Notes: generated by a model not told the origin, from the sequence alone. Counted from the stretch's first letter, positions 35,797-44,291 are shown. The stretch: 64,000 bases of DNA from Segetibacter aerophilus (GCF_007991655.1 NZ_BJYT01000006.1:124001-188000), one strand, 5' to 3'. Translations and numbers: made by a program.

Positions 35797-37103
35797 TGAG
35801 TAGTTTCCAGGTTACGGGTGGCAAAAAGCTTACAGGTGAAATTGTTCCGCAGGGAGCAAAAAATGAAGCGCTTCAAATTATCTCAGCGGTTTTGCTTACG
35901 GCAGAACCGGTGACTATCTCAAACATTCCCGACATCGTAGATGTAAACCTGCAAATCGAGTTGTTGCAGGAGATGGGGGTAAAAGTAAATAGAGTGTCTA
36001 GAGACACTTGTATTTTTCAAGCTGATAATGTAAACGTTGATCATCTCGGATCAGAAGACTTCAGGCAGAAAAGTGGAAAACTACGCGGTTCAGTTATGCT
36101 TGCCGGTCCCCTGCTTGCTCGTTTCAAAAAAGCTTATGTCCCCAAACCTGGTGGAGACAAAATTGGTCGCAGAAGGCTAGATACTCATATCATAGGTTTT
36201 CAAAAACTAGGGGCAAATTTTCACTTCGATGACGCCCAGCATTTCTTTCAGCTAAGCACAACGGGACTAAAAGGGGTTGATATACTTTTAGATGAACCTT
36301 CGGTTACCGGCACCGCAAATATCCTGATGGCTGCGGTAATGGCTGAAGGAAAGACCTCCATTTATAACGCTGCATGCGAGCCATACCTGCAACAACTTTG
36401 CAGGATGCTTATGCGCATGGGTGCGAAGATCGCAGGTGTTGGCAGTAATCTACTTATTATTGAGGGTGTCGAATCATTGAAAGGAACAGAACATCGTATG
36501 CTTCCGGATATGATTGAGGTGGGAAGTTTTATAGGTCTTGCAGCAATGACCCAAAGCGAGATAACCATAAAAAATGCAGGCATAGAACACCTGGGTGTTA
36601 TACCGGAAAAGTTTGCTCAGCTTGGGATAAAAATGGAGTTTCGGGGAGATGACATTTTTATTCCTTACCAGGAGAAGTACGAGATACAGACCTTTCTTGA
36701 TGGAACTGTTTTAACGATTTATGATCATCCCTGGCCAGGTTTTACGCCTGACTTAATAAGCATTGTTTTGGTAGTAGCAACACAAGCCGTCGGAAGCGTA
36801 CTTATACACCAAAAGATGTTCGAAAGCCGCCTTTTCTTCGTTGATAAGGTAATGGAAATGGGGGCCCAAATTATCTTGTGTGATCCTCATAGAGCCACAG
36901 TTATAGGGCTTGGCAGAAAACATCCACTGAGAGGTATTACAATGAGTAGCCCAGACATTCGTGCAGGCGTAGCAATGCTGATTGCAGCCTTAAGTGCCGA
37001 AGGGAAAAGTACGATTCAGAATATCGAACAAATTGACAGAGGTTATCAAAATATTGATAAGAGACTGCAAGCCTTAGGTGCAGAAATAGTCAGGGTTAAT
37101 TAA
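35796..37103 (+). CDS. murA: UDP-N-acetylglucosamine 1-carboxyvinyltransferase, Asp-type active site
   Basis: A 435-residue enzyme that transfers enolpyruvate to UDP-GlcNAc, the first committed step of peptidoglycan synthesis. KNEALQIISAVLLT and GPLLARF are intact. In the catalytic loop the usual PGGC is PGGD (Asp121, codon GAC at 36156-36158) in PGGDKIGRRRLDTH. Asp at this position is known in naturally fosfomycin-resistant MurA enzymes because the drug alkylates the Cys thiol. The start is GTG, overlapping the previous stop (TAGTG). The protein is otherwise full length. Confidence 0.95.
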   Translation: MSSFQVTGGKKLTGEIVPQGAKNEALQIISAVLLTAEPVTISNIPDIVDVNLQIELLQEMGVKVNRVSRDTCIFQADNVNVDHLGSEDFRQKSGKLRGSVMLAGPLLARFKKAYVPKPGGDKIGRRRLDTHIIGFQKLGANFHFDDAQHFFQLSTTGLKGVDILLDEPSVTGTANILMAAVMAEGKTSIYNAACEPYLQQLCRMLMRMGAKIAGVGSNLLIIEGVESLKGTEHRMLPDMIEVGSFIGLAAMTQSEITIKNAGIEHLGVIPEKFAQLGIKMEFRGDDIFIPYQEKYEIQTFLDGTVLTIYDHPWPGFTPDLISIVLVVATQAVGSVLIHQKMFESRLFFVDKVMEMGAQIILCDPHRATVIGLGRKHPLRGITMSSPDIRAGVAMLIAALSAEGKSTIQNIEQIDRGYQNIDKRLQALGAEIVRVN

Positions 37104-37161
37104 ACCACACACGGCCCAATCAACAAATTCATTTTTCCGAAAACTACTTGCCTGGAGTTAA

Positions 37162-37953
37162 CTACTCTGCTATAGATGATTCAACTATTTGCTTGGCAGG
37201 TTTCCTTGCTTTCACTTTTTCAAAATGAGAGTCGTAGTCAGATCTAAGGGTTCCCATTAACCTGTCCCAGAACAAAAAGTACAAACTATAGTTCCCTTTA
37301 AAATACTGGTGGTGTTGATTATGATTTACAGAAGTATTAATCCATTTTCCAACAGGATGTTTGGTAAAACCGGCAGGATATAACTCCCAGCCCAAATGAC
37401 CGTAAACGTTGTATACCATCATTACAAGAAAAAATACAAACAGGTGAATAAGGTGGAGGGGCATAATCATTATTAAAAGAACAAAAATGCCCGCCTCAAA
37501 AAAAGCTTCCGAAGGCTGAAAAGAAAAAGCAGCCCAGGGAGATGGATTGGTAGACTTATGATGGAGTACATGAAAAAGCTTAAACAATTTCGGATGATGC
37601 ATAGTCCGATGCATCCAATAGAAGTAAGTATCATGCACAATAAACATCACGGGAAAAGCCAACCAAAACCACCACATGCTATGCTGATCAATATGTTGGT
37701 AATATTGGGTGTATTGCCTGAATGGAGTTAACAACATTGCTGCCGGTACCAGGGCGAAAATGACTATAGTAACTAGGGGATAGAAAATCTCTCTCTTGTA
37801 ATCTTCATTATCAGGAAAACGCTGCTGTATCTTTTTATAGGCTATTTTATCCCTTTTCAGTTTGTACCAGATAAGGTAAGCTACCCCTGCAATAAGAAAA
37901 TAGCGAAGGGTAATAATGGTGAGTAATCCGTACCAGGTTTCAGCAGAAAACAT
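37162..37953 (-). CDS. Fatty acid hydroxylase / sterol desaturase family protein
   Basis: A 263-residue membrane di-iron enzyme with about four transmembrane helices. The histidine clusters are HDTYFYWMHRTMHH, HVLHHKS and NHNQHHQYF, the pattern of the family. Such enzymes hydroxylate or desaturate lipids at the cytoplasmic face; the substrate is unknown. A -7 box lies four bases before the ATG, and an 82-residue ORF ends 26 nt upstream. Confidence 0.92.
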   Translation of the reverse strand: MFSAETWYGLLTIITLRYFLIAGVAYLIWYKLKRDKIAYKKIQQRFPDNEDYKREIFYPLVTIVIFALVPAAMLLTPFRQYTQYYQHIDQHSMWWFWLAFPVMFIVHDTYFYWMHRTMHHPKLFKLFHVLHHKSTNPSPWAAFSFQPSEAFFEAGIFVLLIMIMPLHLIHLFVFFLVMMVYNVYGHLGWELYPAGFTKHPVGKWINTSVNHNQHHQYFKGNYSLYFLFWDRLMGTLRSDYDSHFEKVKARKPAKQIVESSIAE

Positions 37954-37957
37954 GGTG

Positions 37958-37965
37958 CAAAATTA
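37958..37965 (-). promoter_or_regulatory. -7 box of the hydroxylase gene, leaderless geometry
   Basis: The minus strand TAATTTTG matches TAnnTTTG exactly and ends four bases before the ATG at 37953. No TTG was found at the usual distance. Confidence 0.45.
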
Positions 37966-37979
37966 TCTAAAAAGTAAGG

Positions 37980-38228
37980 TTATTCGCTTGTTAGTAGTAC
38001 TTGCCACGCTTCATTAACTTTTCCTTCAGCTAATAATTTTGATGCGTATTTGTGAACTTCTGTATCCATTTCATCCGGAGTGAGCGAATAGTATTGAAAG
38101 ATGCTTTTAAGTTGACTATCGTAGAACGAAGGGGCTACTGTCGGAAGTTCCATGACAGCCGACAATTTATTTTTATCCTCGTCTGTAAGGATAGTGCTGT
38201 ATGTAATATGCGCAGGTAGTTCTACCAA
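37980..38228 (-). CDS. Hypothetical protein at the end of the neu operon
   Basis: An 82-residue product with no recognised family, mostly polar and probably helical (LTPDEMDTEVHKYASKLLAEG). There is no ATG near the start: the frame opens at TTG 38228 after an upstream in-frame stop, and the first ATG is codon 25, which would leave 58 residues. It lies 20 nt after neuA on the same strand and could be the last gene of that transcript. The content looks protein-like, but this is a low-certainty gene. Confidence 0.5.
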   Translation of the reverse strand: MVELPAHITYSTILTDEDKNKLSAVMELPTVAPSFYDSQLKSIFQYYSLTPDEMDTEVHKYASKLLAEGKVNEAWQVLLTSE

Positions 38229-38248
38229 AGTTTGGCTTTAAATGATAG

Positions 38249-38953
38249 CTACGAAACTACGAATAACATTTTGGCTATCATTTCTGCCCGCTTCCAGTCT
38301 TCAGCAGTATCAATGTTTACATGCCACATTTCGTCCGTTTCCACATAGGAAATCGTCTGTCCAAAAATTGAATTCCTGTTACGGATATTGTCCGCTTTAA
38401 AAATATAGACGCTTCCGTCTCTCGCAAATGATTTAGGCAACAATTGCCTGGAAGGGATAATCACTTCTTCGCCTGTAGCAATTTTTAAATAACCTGATGG
38501 ATTAGCTTCAAAAACCCAATGTGGATTGTATTCGTGCGGAACAACTTTTACTGAAACGAGGCAATCGGCGCCAGAGGAAATAAAATTTTCGAAACAGAGA
38601 TCAACAAATCCTTCACTCCTAAAAGGGCAGGTAGGTTGTAAGAGGCAAATATTATCGTAGAACTGTCCGCGCTTGTCAAAGTAGTGCAGAGCATGTTTAA
38701 TGACCTCAAGGGTAGGAGTTGTATCGTTTGCGAGGTGTGCGGGCCTAAGAAAAGGAACTTCTATAGAAGCTTTTTTTGCAGTGGCTGCAATAGTTGTACA
38801 ATCTGTACTTAGAACGATTCTATCTAAAAAGCTACATTCAAGCGCAGCGTCGAAAGTATATTGTATTAAAGGCTTTCCGTTAAGCTGCTTTATGTTTTTG
38901 CCGGGCACTCCTTTTGAGCCTGATCGGGCTGGAATTATACACAGGTTTTTCAT
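38249..38953 (-). CDS. neuA: Acylneuraminate / nonulosonate cytidylyltransferase (NeuA-like)
   Basis: A 234-residue enzyme that activates a nonulosonic acid as CMP-sugar. The N-terminal IIPARSGSKGVPGKNIKQL is the nucleotide-binding signature, followed by STDCTTIAATA, LLQPTCPFRS and ARDGSVYIF. The gene starts inside the end of neuC (74-nt overlap), an unusually long overlap in a different frame. The order neuB-neuC-neuA encodes a complete route from UDP-GlcNAc to a CMP-activated nonulosonate. Whether the product is sialic, legionaminic or pseudaminic acid is not certain from sequence. Confidence 0.92.
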   Translation of the reverse strand: MKNLCIIPARSGSKGVPGKNIKQLNGKPLIQYTFDAALECSFLDRIVLSTDCTTIAATAKKASIEVPFLRPAHLANDTTPTLEVIKHALHYFDKRGQFYDNICLLQPTCPFRSEGFVDLCFENFISSGADCLVSVKVVPHEYNPHWVFEANPSGYLKIATGEEVIIPSRQLLPKSFARDGSVYIFKADNIRNRNSIFGQTISYVETDEMWHVNIDTAEDWKRAEMIAKMLFVVS

Positions 38954-40112
38954 CTTGGAACTGTAGAATTTTAGAATATCGGAGTTTTACTGTGGCTAAG
39001 ACATCTGCCATTTTTTTGCCTGCATCGCCCTTTCCGTATACAAATGACCTGTTTGGTCTTTCACTTTCTTGCCAAAAACGAACGGCGTTTACGATTTCCT
39101 GCTTGTCATGCTCAACATCAATCAGGTTGCAGCCTCTTTCTCTTCCACTCTGCCTGTTGCCAATATTTATCACCGGGACGCCCATGTAAGAACACTCTCT
39201 TATCCCCATGCTACTATTGCCGACAAGGCAGATTGAATTGTAGACGAGCCTCAGGAAGTCGTCGGGAACCATGTTGTCGAAAAAATGAACATGCGACAAA
39301 TCGTAATGGCTGCGATAATAACTGATGCTTTGCGATACAGCGTCGGAGCCAGCATCGGCATTCGGAGAAAACCAGAAGGTCGGTATTTTTAGATCTTTTA
39401 TAGCCTGCAAAGTTTCTTCAACCTGCAATTTTGCTTCACCAAATTCAGTCGTTACTGAATGTTGCATCACCACTATATAGCCTTTCTGGTAATTTGGCTT
39501 GCTTCCAAAGCCTCCGTACTTTTTATACGGGTCAAAATTTAAATCAGGATTTTTTAAAACATTGCGCGCGAGGTCTATAGAAGGGCACCCAGTGTTGAAC
39601 ACGTAGCCGGGATCTTCTCCCAGCTTTATCACCGTTTCCATTGCCCTGTTATTGCAGACTAAATGAATATCGGCAAACTTTGTATTTGCGTGTCTTACTT
39701 TCTCGTCTATGCTACCGGTTATTTCGCCGCCTTGAATATGAACCAGGGGAATGTTTTGATAAGATGCAGCTATGGAAACTGAGATGGTTTCAAAACGGTC
39801 AGCAATCACTACGACCATATCAGGCTGTAGTTTAAAGAAAACGTTTGATAACTCAACCAAGCCAACTCCAACAGTCTTAGCCATCGAGGTCAGGTTTTCT
39901 CCATCAAGCATGGTGTAGACCCTTTCCTTTACTTCAAAGCCATCATTGTGCAATATGTCGTCAACATTACCGTATTTGTTTAGAAGCGCCGGTCCTGCCA
40001 ATACAATCTGCAACTCGAGTTTCGAGTGTTTTTTTATTGCCTGAAGCGTCGTTTTAATGCGGCTGTAACTAGGTCGAGCTGTAATAACCACACAAATTTT
40101 TCGCTTATTCAT
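38880..40112 (-). CDS. neuC: Hydrolysing UDP-N-acetylglucosamine 2-epimerase (NeuC-like)
   Basis: A 410-residue enzyme that releases ManNAc (or a derivative) from UDP-GlcNAc. ICVVITARPSYSRIK, VVIADRFETISVS, IPLVHIQGGEITGSIDE and LVGNSSMGIRECSYMGVPVINIGNRQ are family landmarks. The ATG at 40112 overlaps the neuB stop by 8 nt (ATGAATAA); an ATG at 40130 would add six residues. The last 25 residues (after TVKLRYS) are encoded in the region that overlaps neuA and look like a loosely constrained tail. Confidence 0.93.
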   Translation of the reverse strand: MNKRKICVVITARPSYSRIKTTLQAIKKHSKLELQIVLAGPALLNKYGNVDDILHNDGFEVKERVYTMLDGENLTSMAKTVGVGLVELSNVFFKLQPDMVVVIADRFETISVSIAASYQNIPLVHIQGGEITGSIDEKVRHANTKFADIHLVCNNRAMETVIKLGEDPGYVFNTGCPSIDLARNVLKNPDLNFDPYKKYGGFGSKPNYQKGYIVVMQHSVTTEFGEAKLQVEETLQAIKDLKIPTFWFSPNADAGSDAVSQSISYYRSHYDLSHVHFFDNMVPDDFLRLVYNSICLVGNSSMGIRECSYMGVPVINIGNRQSGRERGCNLIDVEHDKQEIVNAVRFWQESERPNRSFVYGKGDAGKKMADVLATVKLRYSKILQFQDEKPVYNSSPIRLKRSARQKHKAA

Positions 40113-41109
40113 AGGTATTGAAGTCTTCATAGTTTAAAAATTCCCACTGGTGTAAAGCTTTATTCAACTTTTTGCCAATAATAGATTTATAGTCAGACGG
40201 CGCTATTCCATAACCTGATGGCTTCTTTGACTCCAGGTCTTCAACAGTGATGGTGTGATCTGCAGGTAGGTGTTTGTTTATGCAAAGAGACTTTCCAAAC
40301 AGCTGTTTTAAGCCAGACATGTTTTCGGAAAGCCCGTTTTTACAATACTTGTTTTTCAATGAATCCTTAATCTGTTTTACCCCCTTTACCAATCTTCCAA
40401 CTTCATCAATTTCGATCGATGCTTTTGCGTCAGGTCCAAACATTCTTTTATCAAATACTACATGAAACTCCAATATCTCGGCTCCTAATGCTGTTGCAGC
40501 AAGGCAAGACACAATATCGCCGCTATGATCAGAAAGGCCGGTAGCTATATTATAACGGATGTTTAATTGTTTTATTATATGAAGGCCCCATTGCTCGGGC
40601 TCTGTTGGGTACGACGTCGTACACTGTAAAACAGCTACTTGTACTTTGTTTTCTTTAAAAATTTGTACGGCAACATCTAGTTCTTCTAAAGTGCTCATGC
40701 CGCTTGATAGAATTACAGGTTTACCAGTACCCGCTATTTTCTCAAGCATTAAAAGGTTTGTCACTTCACCCGATCCTATTTTGTAGCCGTCTACGCCTGC
40801 TTCCTCCAGGATATCTACAGCTTTGCAAGAAAATGGGGATGAAAAAAATAGCACTCCCACTTTGTGACAATGGTTCTTGATCTCCACCCATTGCGCAGTT
40901 GTTAGCTGCATTCGTTGCCAATAATCAAAACGGGTTTTATCGACGTAGCTAAAAGGCACTCTAAATGTTTCAAAGGCGCTGCTTTCTGCCTCTGCTATAT
41001 GGGTTTGAAACTTAATTGCGTCAACACCAGAATCTGCAAGAGCATCTATATAGGAGTGCAAAATGCCTACACTTCCATCATGTGCCTGTCCAATTTCCGC
41101 AATGATCAT
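40105..41109 (-). CDS. neuB: N-acetylneuraminate / nonulosonate synthase (NeuB-like)
   Basis: A 334-residue enzyme condensing ManNAc-type sugar with phosphoenolpyruvate. A TIM barrel begins MIIAEIGQAHDGSV with AIKFQTH; SGEVTNLLMLE, ILSSGMST and GLSDHSGD are conserved active-site segments. The SAF (antifreeze-like) domain is at the C-terminus (SLCINKHLPADHTITVEDLESKKP). First gene of the neuBCA operon; upstream is a divergent intergenic region with a dispersed repeat. Confidence 0.94.
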   Translation of the reverse strand: MIIAEIGQAHDGSVGILHSYIDALADSGVDAIKFQTHIAEAESSAFETFRVPFSYVDKTRFDYWQRMQLTTAQWVEIKNHCHKVGVLFFSSPFSCKAVDILEEAGVDGYKIGSGEVTNLLMLEKIAGTGKPVILSSGMSTLEELDVAVQIFKENKVQVAVLQCTTSYPTEPEQWGLHIIKQLNIRYNIATGLSDHSGDIVSCLAATALGAEILEFHVVFDKRMFGPDAKASIEIDEVGRLVKGVKQIKDSLKNKYCKNGLSENMSGLKQLFGKSLCINKHLPADHTITVEDLESKKPSGYGIAPSDYKSIIGKKLNKALHQWEFLNYEDFNTYE

Positions 41110-41150
41110 ATTGGTTTAATTTTTTACCGAGCCAAGGTGGTGCTATGTAT

Positions 41151-41174
41151 CATCGTTGCGACGCACTTCGTTCA
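41151..41174 (-). repeat. Dispersed intergenic repeat, copy 8 (TGAACGAA subtype, full length)
   Basis: The minus strand TGAACGAA then GTGCGTCGCAACGATG: the best-preserved member of the TGAACGAA subtype, upstream of neuB. Confidence 0.85.
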
Positions 41175-41394
41175 ACTTTGGCTAATTCTATTAAACTGTT
41201 TTTTAAGTTTTTTATTATGAACACGACGTAGGAGTTGGCTTAATCAAGAGCTTAGAAAATCAAAAGAAATTGGGAACGAACTAGGGCTTACCATTAAATG
41301 ATGCCGTTCTGCAGAAATTAAAACAGGGAAAGTGGAGGATTTATACATGCAACGATTTTTAATTGGCTATTGTCAGGCTAAAAAAATAATTCAA

Positions 41395-41799
41395 ATGAAA
41401 GTTTTACTCTGTATCGCTGCATTCTTTTCAACCGTTTTATTTTTTGCCTGCACTAAAAATTACATTGTAGACGATTCAATAAACTCAGCTATTGTAGGCA
41501 AATGGTTCCTGGTCGAAACTCTGGCAGACCCGGGCGACGGTAGTGGTAGATGGACACCTGTGAGCGACCCAAATAGATACTACATGAAATTTAATAGTGA
41601 TGGCAGCCTTGAAAATAATACGCCGGGAATATTAGCAAACCTCAGGCGATATAAGACCCCCAACGATTCATCTATAAATTTTGTTTATCCGGATGGTGCA
41701 AGCTTTTCCCTTCGATATAAAATAGAAGGTAATTCTCTAACTCTTTCCGGTGGATGTATTGAGGCTTGTGGTTCCAAATTCATTAGAAGGCCTCTTTAG
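41395..41799 (+). CDS. Small lipocalin-like lipoprotein
   Basis: A 134-residue putative lipoprotein. The signal peptide ends in the lipobox LFFAC, with the Cys followed by TKN. The mature part begins IVGKWFLVETLADPGDG and continues with alternating beta segments (RYYMKFNSDGSLE, SFSLRYKIEGNSLTLSGG), the pattern of the lipocalin-like domains common in Bacteroidota. ATG 41395 is chosen because it begins the signal peptide; the frame is open further upstream. Two late Cys (GGCIEACGS) may form a disulfide. No operon partner. Confidence 0.7.
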   Translation: MKVLLCIAAFFSTVLFFACTKNYIVDDSINSAIVGKWFLVETLADPGDGSGRWTPVSDPNRYYMKFNSDGSLENNTPGILANLRRYKTPNDSSINFVYPDGASFSLRYKIEGNSLTLSGGCIEACGSKFIRRPL

Positions 41800-41830
41800 C
41801 CGCCAGACTTGTTTTCGAGTCTTTCCAAAA

Positions 41831-42166
41831 TTACCATCTTTCCGCTTCCGGAATATCAGGAGGATTATTCTTGAAAGCTTTTCTCGTTTCTATTTTTTGC
41901 AATTGCCTTTCTACTATCAGCTCAGCAATAATATCTCCGGCGGTTGCTTCTCTTGTTTGAGCCAGTAGCTGCTTGAGCTTCTTTTCAGAAATATCTAAAC
42001 GATACAGGATAGAAACGACGAGTGAGAAATCATGGGTAATTAGGTAGTTGAGGCGTTCCGCAAGTTCACGCTGCAGTTGTTGGTAAGAATTAATTTGAAC
42101 CGTAAAGGCGAGCTGCACATTTTGGAGTTGCTCTACAACTTCTTTTATCGTCTCTGTACTTTGCAT
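41831..42166 (-). CDS. Hypothetical coiled-coil-like protein
   Basis: A 111-residue protein, unrecognised, predicted almost entirely helical (TIKEVVEQLQNVQLAFTVQI, LQRELAERLNYLI, LKQLLAQTREATAGDIIAEL). No signal or membrane segment. It follows the TIGR02757 gene on the same strand with a 23-nt gap, so the two are likely co-expressed. Confidence 0.65.
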   Translation of the reverse strand: MQSTETIKEVVEQLQNVQLAFTVQINSYQQLQRELAERLNYLITHDFSLVVSILYRLDISEKKLKQLLAQTREATAGDIIAELIVERQLQKIETRKAFKNNPPDIPEAERW

Positions 42167-42189
42167 GTTTCTAATGCATTTTTTCTTTT

Positions 42190-42960
42190 TTAGAACTTTT
42201 CAACCACACCTAGTGCAAATAAAGCAAAATCGTATTTCACAGGATCGGCTCGATCTAAGAATCGGAGATTAGCTGTCAGTTCAACACCAGCAGTCCAATC
42301 GATTTGATTTCTTTGAAGGAGGTCAAAACGATAAGCAACCCGCGCGACATGGACATCAATCGGACAAACAAGTTGGGCCGGACTTATTTTTTTCCAAATA
42401 CCAAAATCTACTCCTTTTTTATCGTTTCTAACCATCCAACGTAAAAACATGTTGAGCCTTTTACAAGTGCTTTTTTTACCGGGCGAAGCAATGTGTTTTT
42501 TAGTTCTTGCCGGCGCATCTTCCAAAGAAAAGAAATACCTGAAAAAATGGTTTAAACCTTGCTCTGTTGTTTCGTCTTCTTTATTCATGCCATTTGTAAA
42601 TGCCGTTTCTAAAGATTTGTTGTGAGTGTAATGGTGTCGTAAAAATTCGACGAAGTATAAGAGGTCTGTGTCGTTAAAGGTGCGGTGCTTGAAACCTAAG
42701 AGAGCCTTTAAATGATTATCAGTATGATTTACAATAAAGTCATAAGGAGCGTTGTCCATTCGCTGCAAAAGATCTTTCGACTTTTTAATGATAATCGTGC
42801 GGTTGCCCCATGCAAAGATGGATGCGAATAACGCTGCTATCTCTATGTCTTGTTTTTCGGTAAAAAGGTGGGGAATACAAACAGGATCATCTTTTATAAA
42901 AGCAGGAGTGTTGTACTGCTCGACTTTGCTGTCAAGAAAGTCTTTCAATTGATCATTCAC
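42190..42960 (-). CDS. TIGR02757 family protein (DUF2400)
   Basis: A 256-residue protein of a family with unknown role, found mainly in Bacteroidota. Landmarks are DPVCIPHLFTEKQDIEIAALFASIFAWGNR at the N-terminus, CKRLNMFLRWMVRNDKKGVDFG, and PIDVHVARVAYRF, the last resembling helix-hairpin-helix glycosylase folds. The start is GTG at 42960. A -7 box lies four bases before it, so the message may be leaderless. The downstream gene encodes a helical protein. Confidence 0.9.
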   Translation of the reverse strand: MNDQLKDFLDSKVEQYNTPAFIKDDPVCIPHLFTEKQDIEIAALFASIFAWGNRTIIIKKSKDLLQRMDNAPYDFIVNHTDNHLKALLGFKHRTFNDTDLLYFVEFLRHHYTHNKSLETAFTNGMNKEDETTEQGLNHFFRYFFSLEDAPARTKKHIASPGKKSTCKRLNMFLRWMVRNDKKGVDFGIWKKISPAQLVCPIDVHVARVAYRFDLLQRNQIDWTAGVELTANLRFLDRADPVKYDFALFALGVVEKF

Positions 42961-42964
42961 GCGG

Positions 42965-42972
42965 CAAAGATA
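42965..42972 (-). promoter_or_regulatory. -7 box of the TIGR02757 gene, leaderless geometry
   Basis: The minus strand TATCTTTG matches TAnnTTTG exactly and ends four bases before the GTG start at 42960. No TTG at the usual distance. Confidence 0.45.
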
Positions 42973-43023
42973 ACGGCAACGCGTAAGGTATAATTAATGG
43001 AAGCGGCTCAAGAACGTTTTATA

Positions 43024-43047
43024 GTACAAGGGAGTGACACAACGATG
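43024..43047 (+). repeat. Dispersed intergenic repeat, copy 9 (GTACAAG subtype, variant core)
   Basis: Plus strand GTACAAGGGAGTGACAC then AACGATG. The core is GTGACACAAC instead of GTGCGACGCAAC; the copy at 49209 has the same variant. Confidence 0.75.
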
Positions 43048-43078
43048 TTGATAAAAGATCTTCAGCCTGCGACAAAAA

Positions 43079-43114
43079 CAATTCCCTGCTAACTTAAGCA
43101 GGGATTGTTTTGAA
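43079..43114 (-). terminator. Terminator after the cystathionine gamma-synthase gene
   Basis: Hairpin of AGCAGGGAATTG-type arms (CCCTGCT at 43084-43090, AGCAGGG at 43097-43103, extended with a one-base bulge), followed on the minus strand by TTGTTTTTG. It lies 38 nt after the stop. Confidence 0.7.
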
Positions 43115-43151
43115 CGTTTATTGTCTATTTCCGAATTTTTACTCCATCCAT

Positions 43152-44291
43152 CTATCCGATTGCCTGGTTCAAATCTTCGATCAAATCCTCCGCATCTTCG
43201 ATGCCTACACTCAACCTGATTAGAGAGTCTGACAACCCGTTTTTGATCCTTTCTTCCTGAGGAATAGATGCATGAGTCATCGATGCCGGATGGTTAATAA
43301 GAGATTCAATTCCACCGAGGCTTTCGGCCAGCGCAAACACTTTTGTTGACGACAACACTTTTGTTGCAGTCTCTATGCTGTCATCTTTTAAAGTAAAACT
43401 CATCATTCCGCCAAAACCCCGCATTTGCTTGCGAGCAATTTCAAAATTGGGACTGTCTTCAAAACCACACCAGTACACCCTTTCAACCTTTGGATGGTTG
43501 CGAAGGAATTGAGCGACCTTTTCTCCGTTTTCACAATGCCTCTGCATACGAACATGCAATGTTTTAATGCCCCGAAGCACAAGAAAACAATCCTGAGGTC
43601 CCGGCACAGCCCCGCAACTCTTTTGAATAAAAAACAACTTATCACGCAACTCCTGGTCATTCATCATCAGGCAGCCATGGATGACATCACTGTGGCCACC
43701 AAGGTATTTAGTAGCTGAATGCATTACGATATCTGCGCCAAGGTCCAGAGGGTTTTGAAGATAAGGCGATGCAAAAGTGTTGTCGACGCAGACAAGTATA
43801 TTGTGTGGTTTTGCAATTGCTGTTACAGCCTCAATATCCGTAATATTCATCAAAGGGTTTGTTGGCGTTTCGAGCCAAATGAGCTTTGTATTTTCATTTA
43901 TATAATCACTTACGTGGCTGGCGTCGTGCATGTTTATATAATGAAACTTAATCCCAAACTTTTGAAAGATTTTAGAAAACATTCGGTAAGAGCCGCCATA
44001 CAAATCATTACTTGCAATCACTTCATCACCAGGCGAGAGTAACTTAATTACCGCATCTGTTGCTGCTACCCCGCTGCTAAAACTTAAACCAAACTTTGCA
44101 TTTTCAAGGGCTGCCAATGCGGTTTCAAGCGCAGTTCGTGTTGGATTTTGAGAACGTGCATATTCATATCCTTTATTCTTTCCTGGTGCCTCCTGCACAT
44201 ATGTGGAGGTCTGGTAAATAGGAGTCATGATAGCGCCGGTCGAAGGATCAGGTTCGGCACCTGCATGTATAATTTTTGTATTCAGTCTCAT
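43152..44291 (-). CDS. metB: Cystathionine gamma-synthase-like PLP enzyme
   Basis: A 379-residue member of the Cys/Met metabolism PLP family. LNTKIIHAGAEPDPSTGAIMTPIYQTSTY opens the protein, YARSQNPTR binds the phosphate of the second subunit's cofactor, and the Schiff-base Lys is in MHSATKYLGGHSD. SLGGIESLINHPASMTHAS is conserved. It makes cystathionine in methionine synthesis, or it could act as a lyase (MetC/MccB type); family members are hard to separate by sequence alone. Single gene with its own terminator. Confidence 0.9.
   Translation of the reverse strand: MRLNTKIIHAGAEPDPSTGAIMTPIYQTSTYVQEAPGKNKGYEYARSQNPTRTALETALAALENAKFGLSFSSGVAATDAVIKLLSPGDEVIASNDLYGGSYRMFSKIFQKFGIKFHYINMHDASHVSDYINENTKLIWLETPTNPLMNITDIEAVTAIAKPHNILVCVDNTFASPYLQNPLDLGADIVMHSATKYLGGHSDVIHGCLMMNDQELRDKLFFIQKSCGAVPGPQDCFLVLRGIKTLHVRMQRHCENGEKVAQFLRNHPKVERVYWCGFEDSPNFEIARKQMRGFGGMMSFTLKDDSIETATKVLSSTKVFALAESLGGIESLINHPASMTHASIPQEERIKNGLSDSLIRLSVGIEDAEDLIEDLNQAIG

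Noticed and set aside
35528-35803. 91-codon ORF in another frame over the DUF4290 tail
   Set aside because: Product of the low-complexity repeat codons; the main frame is coupled to murA.
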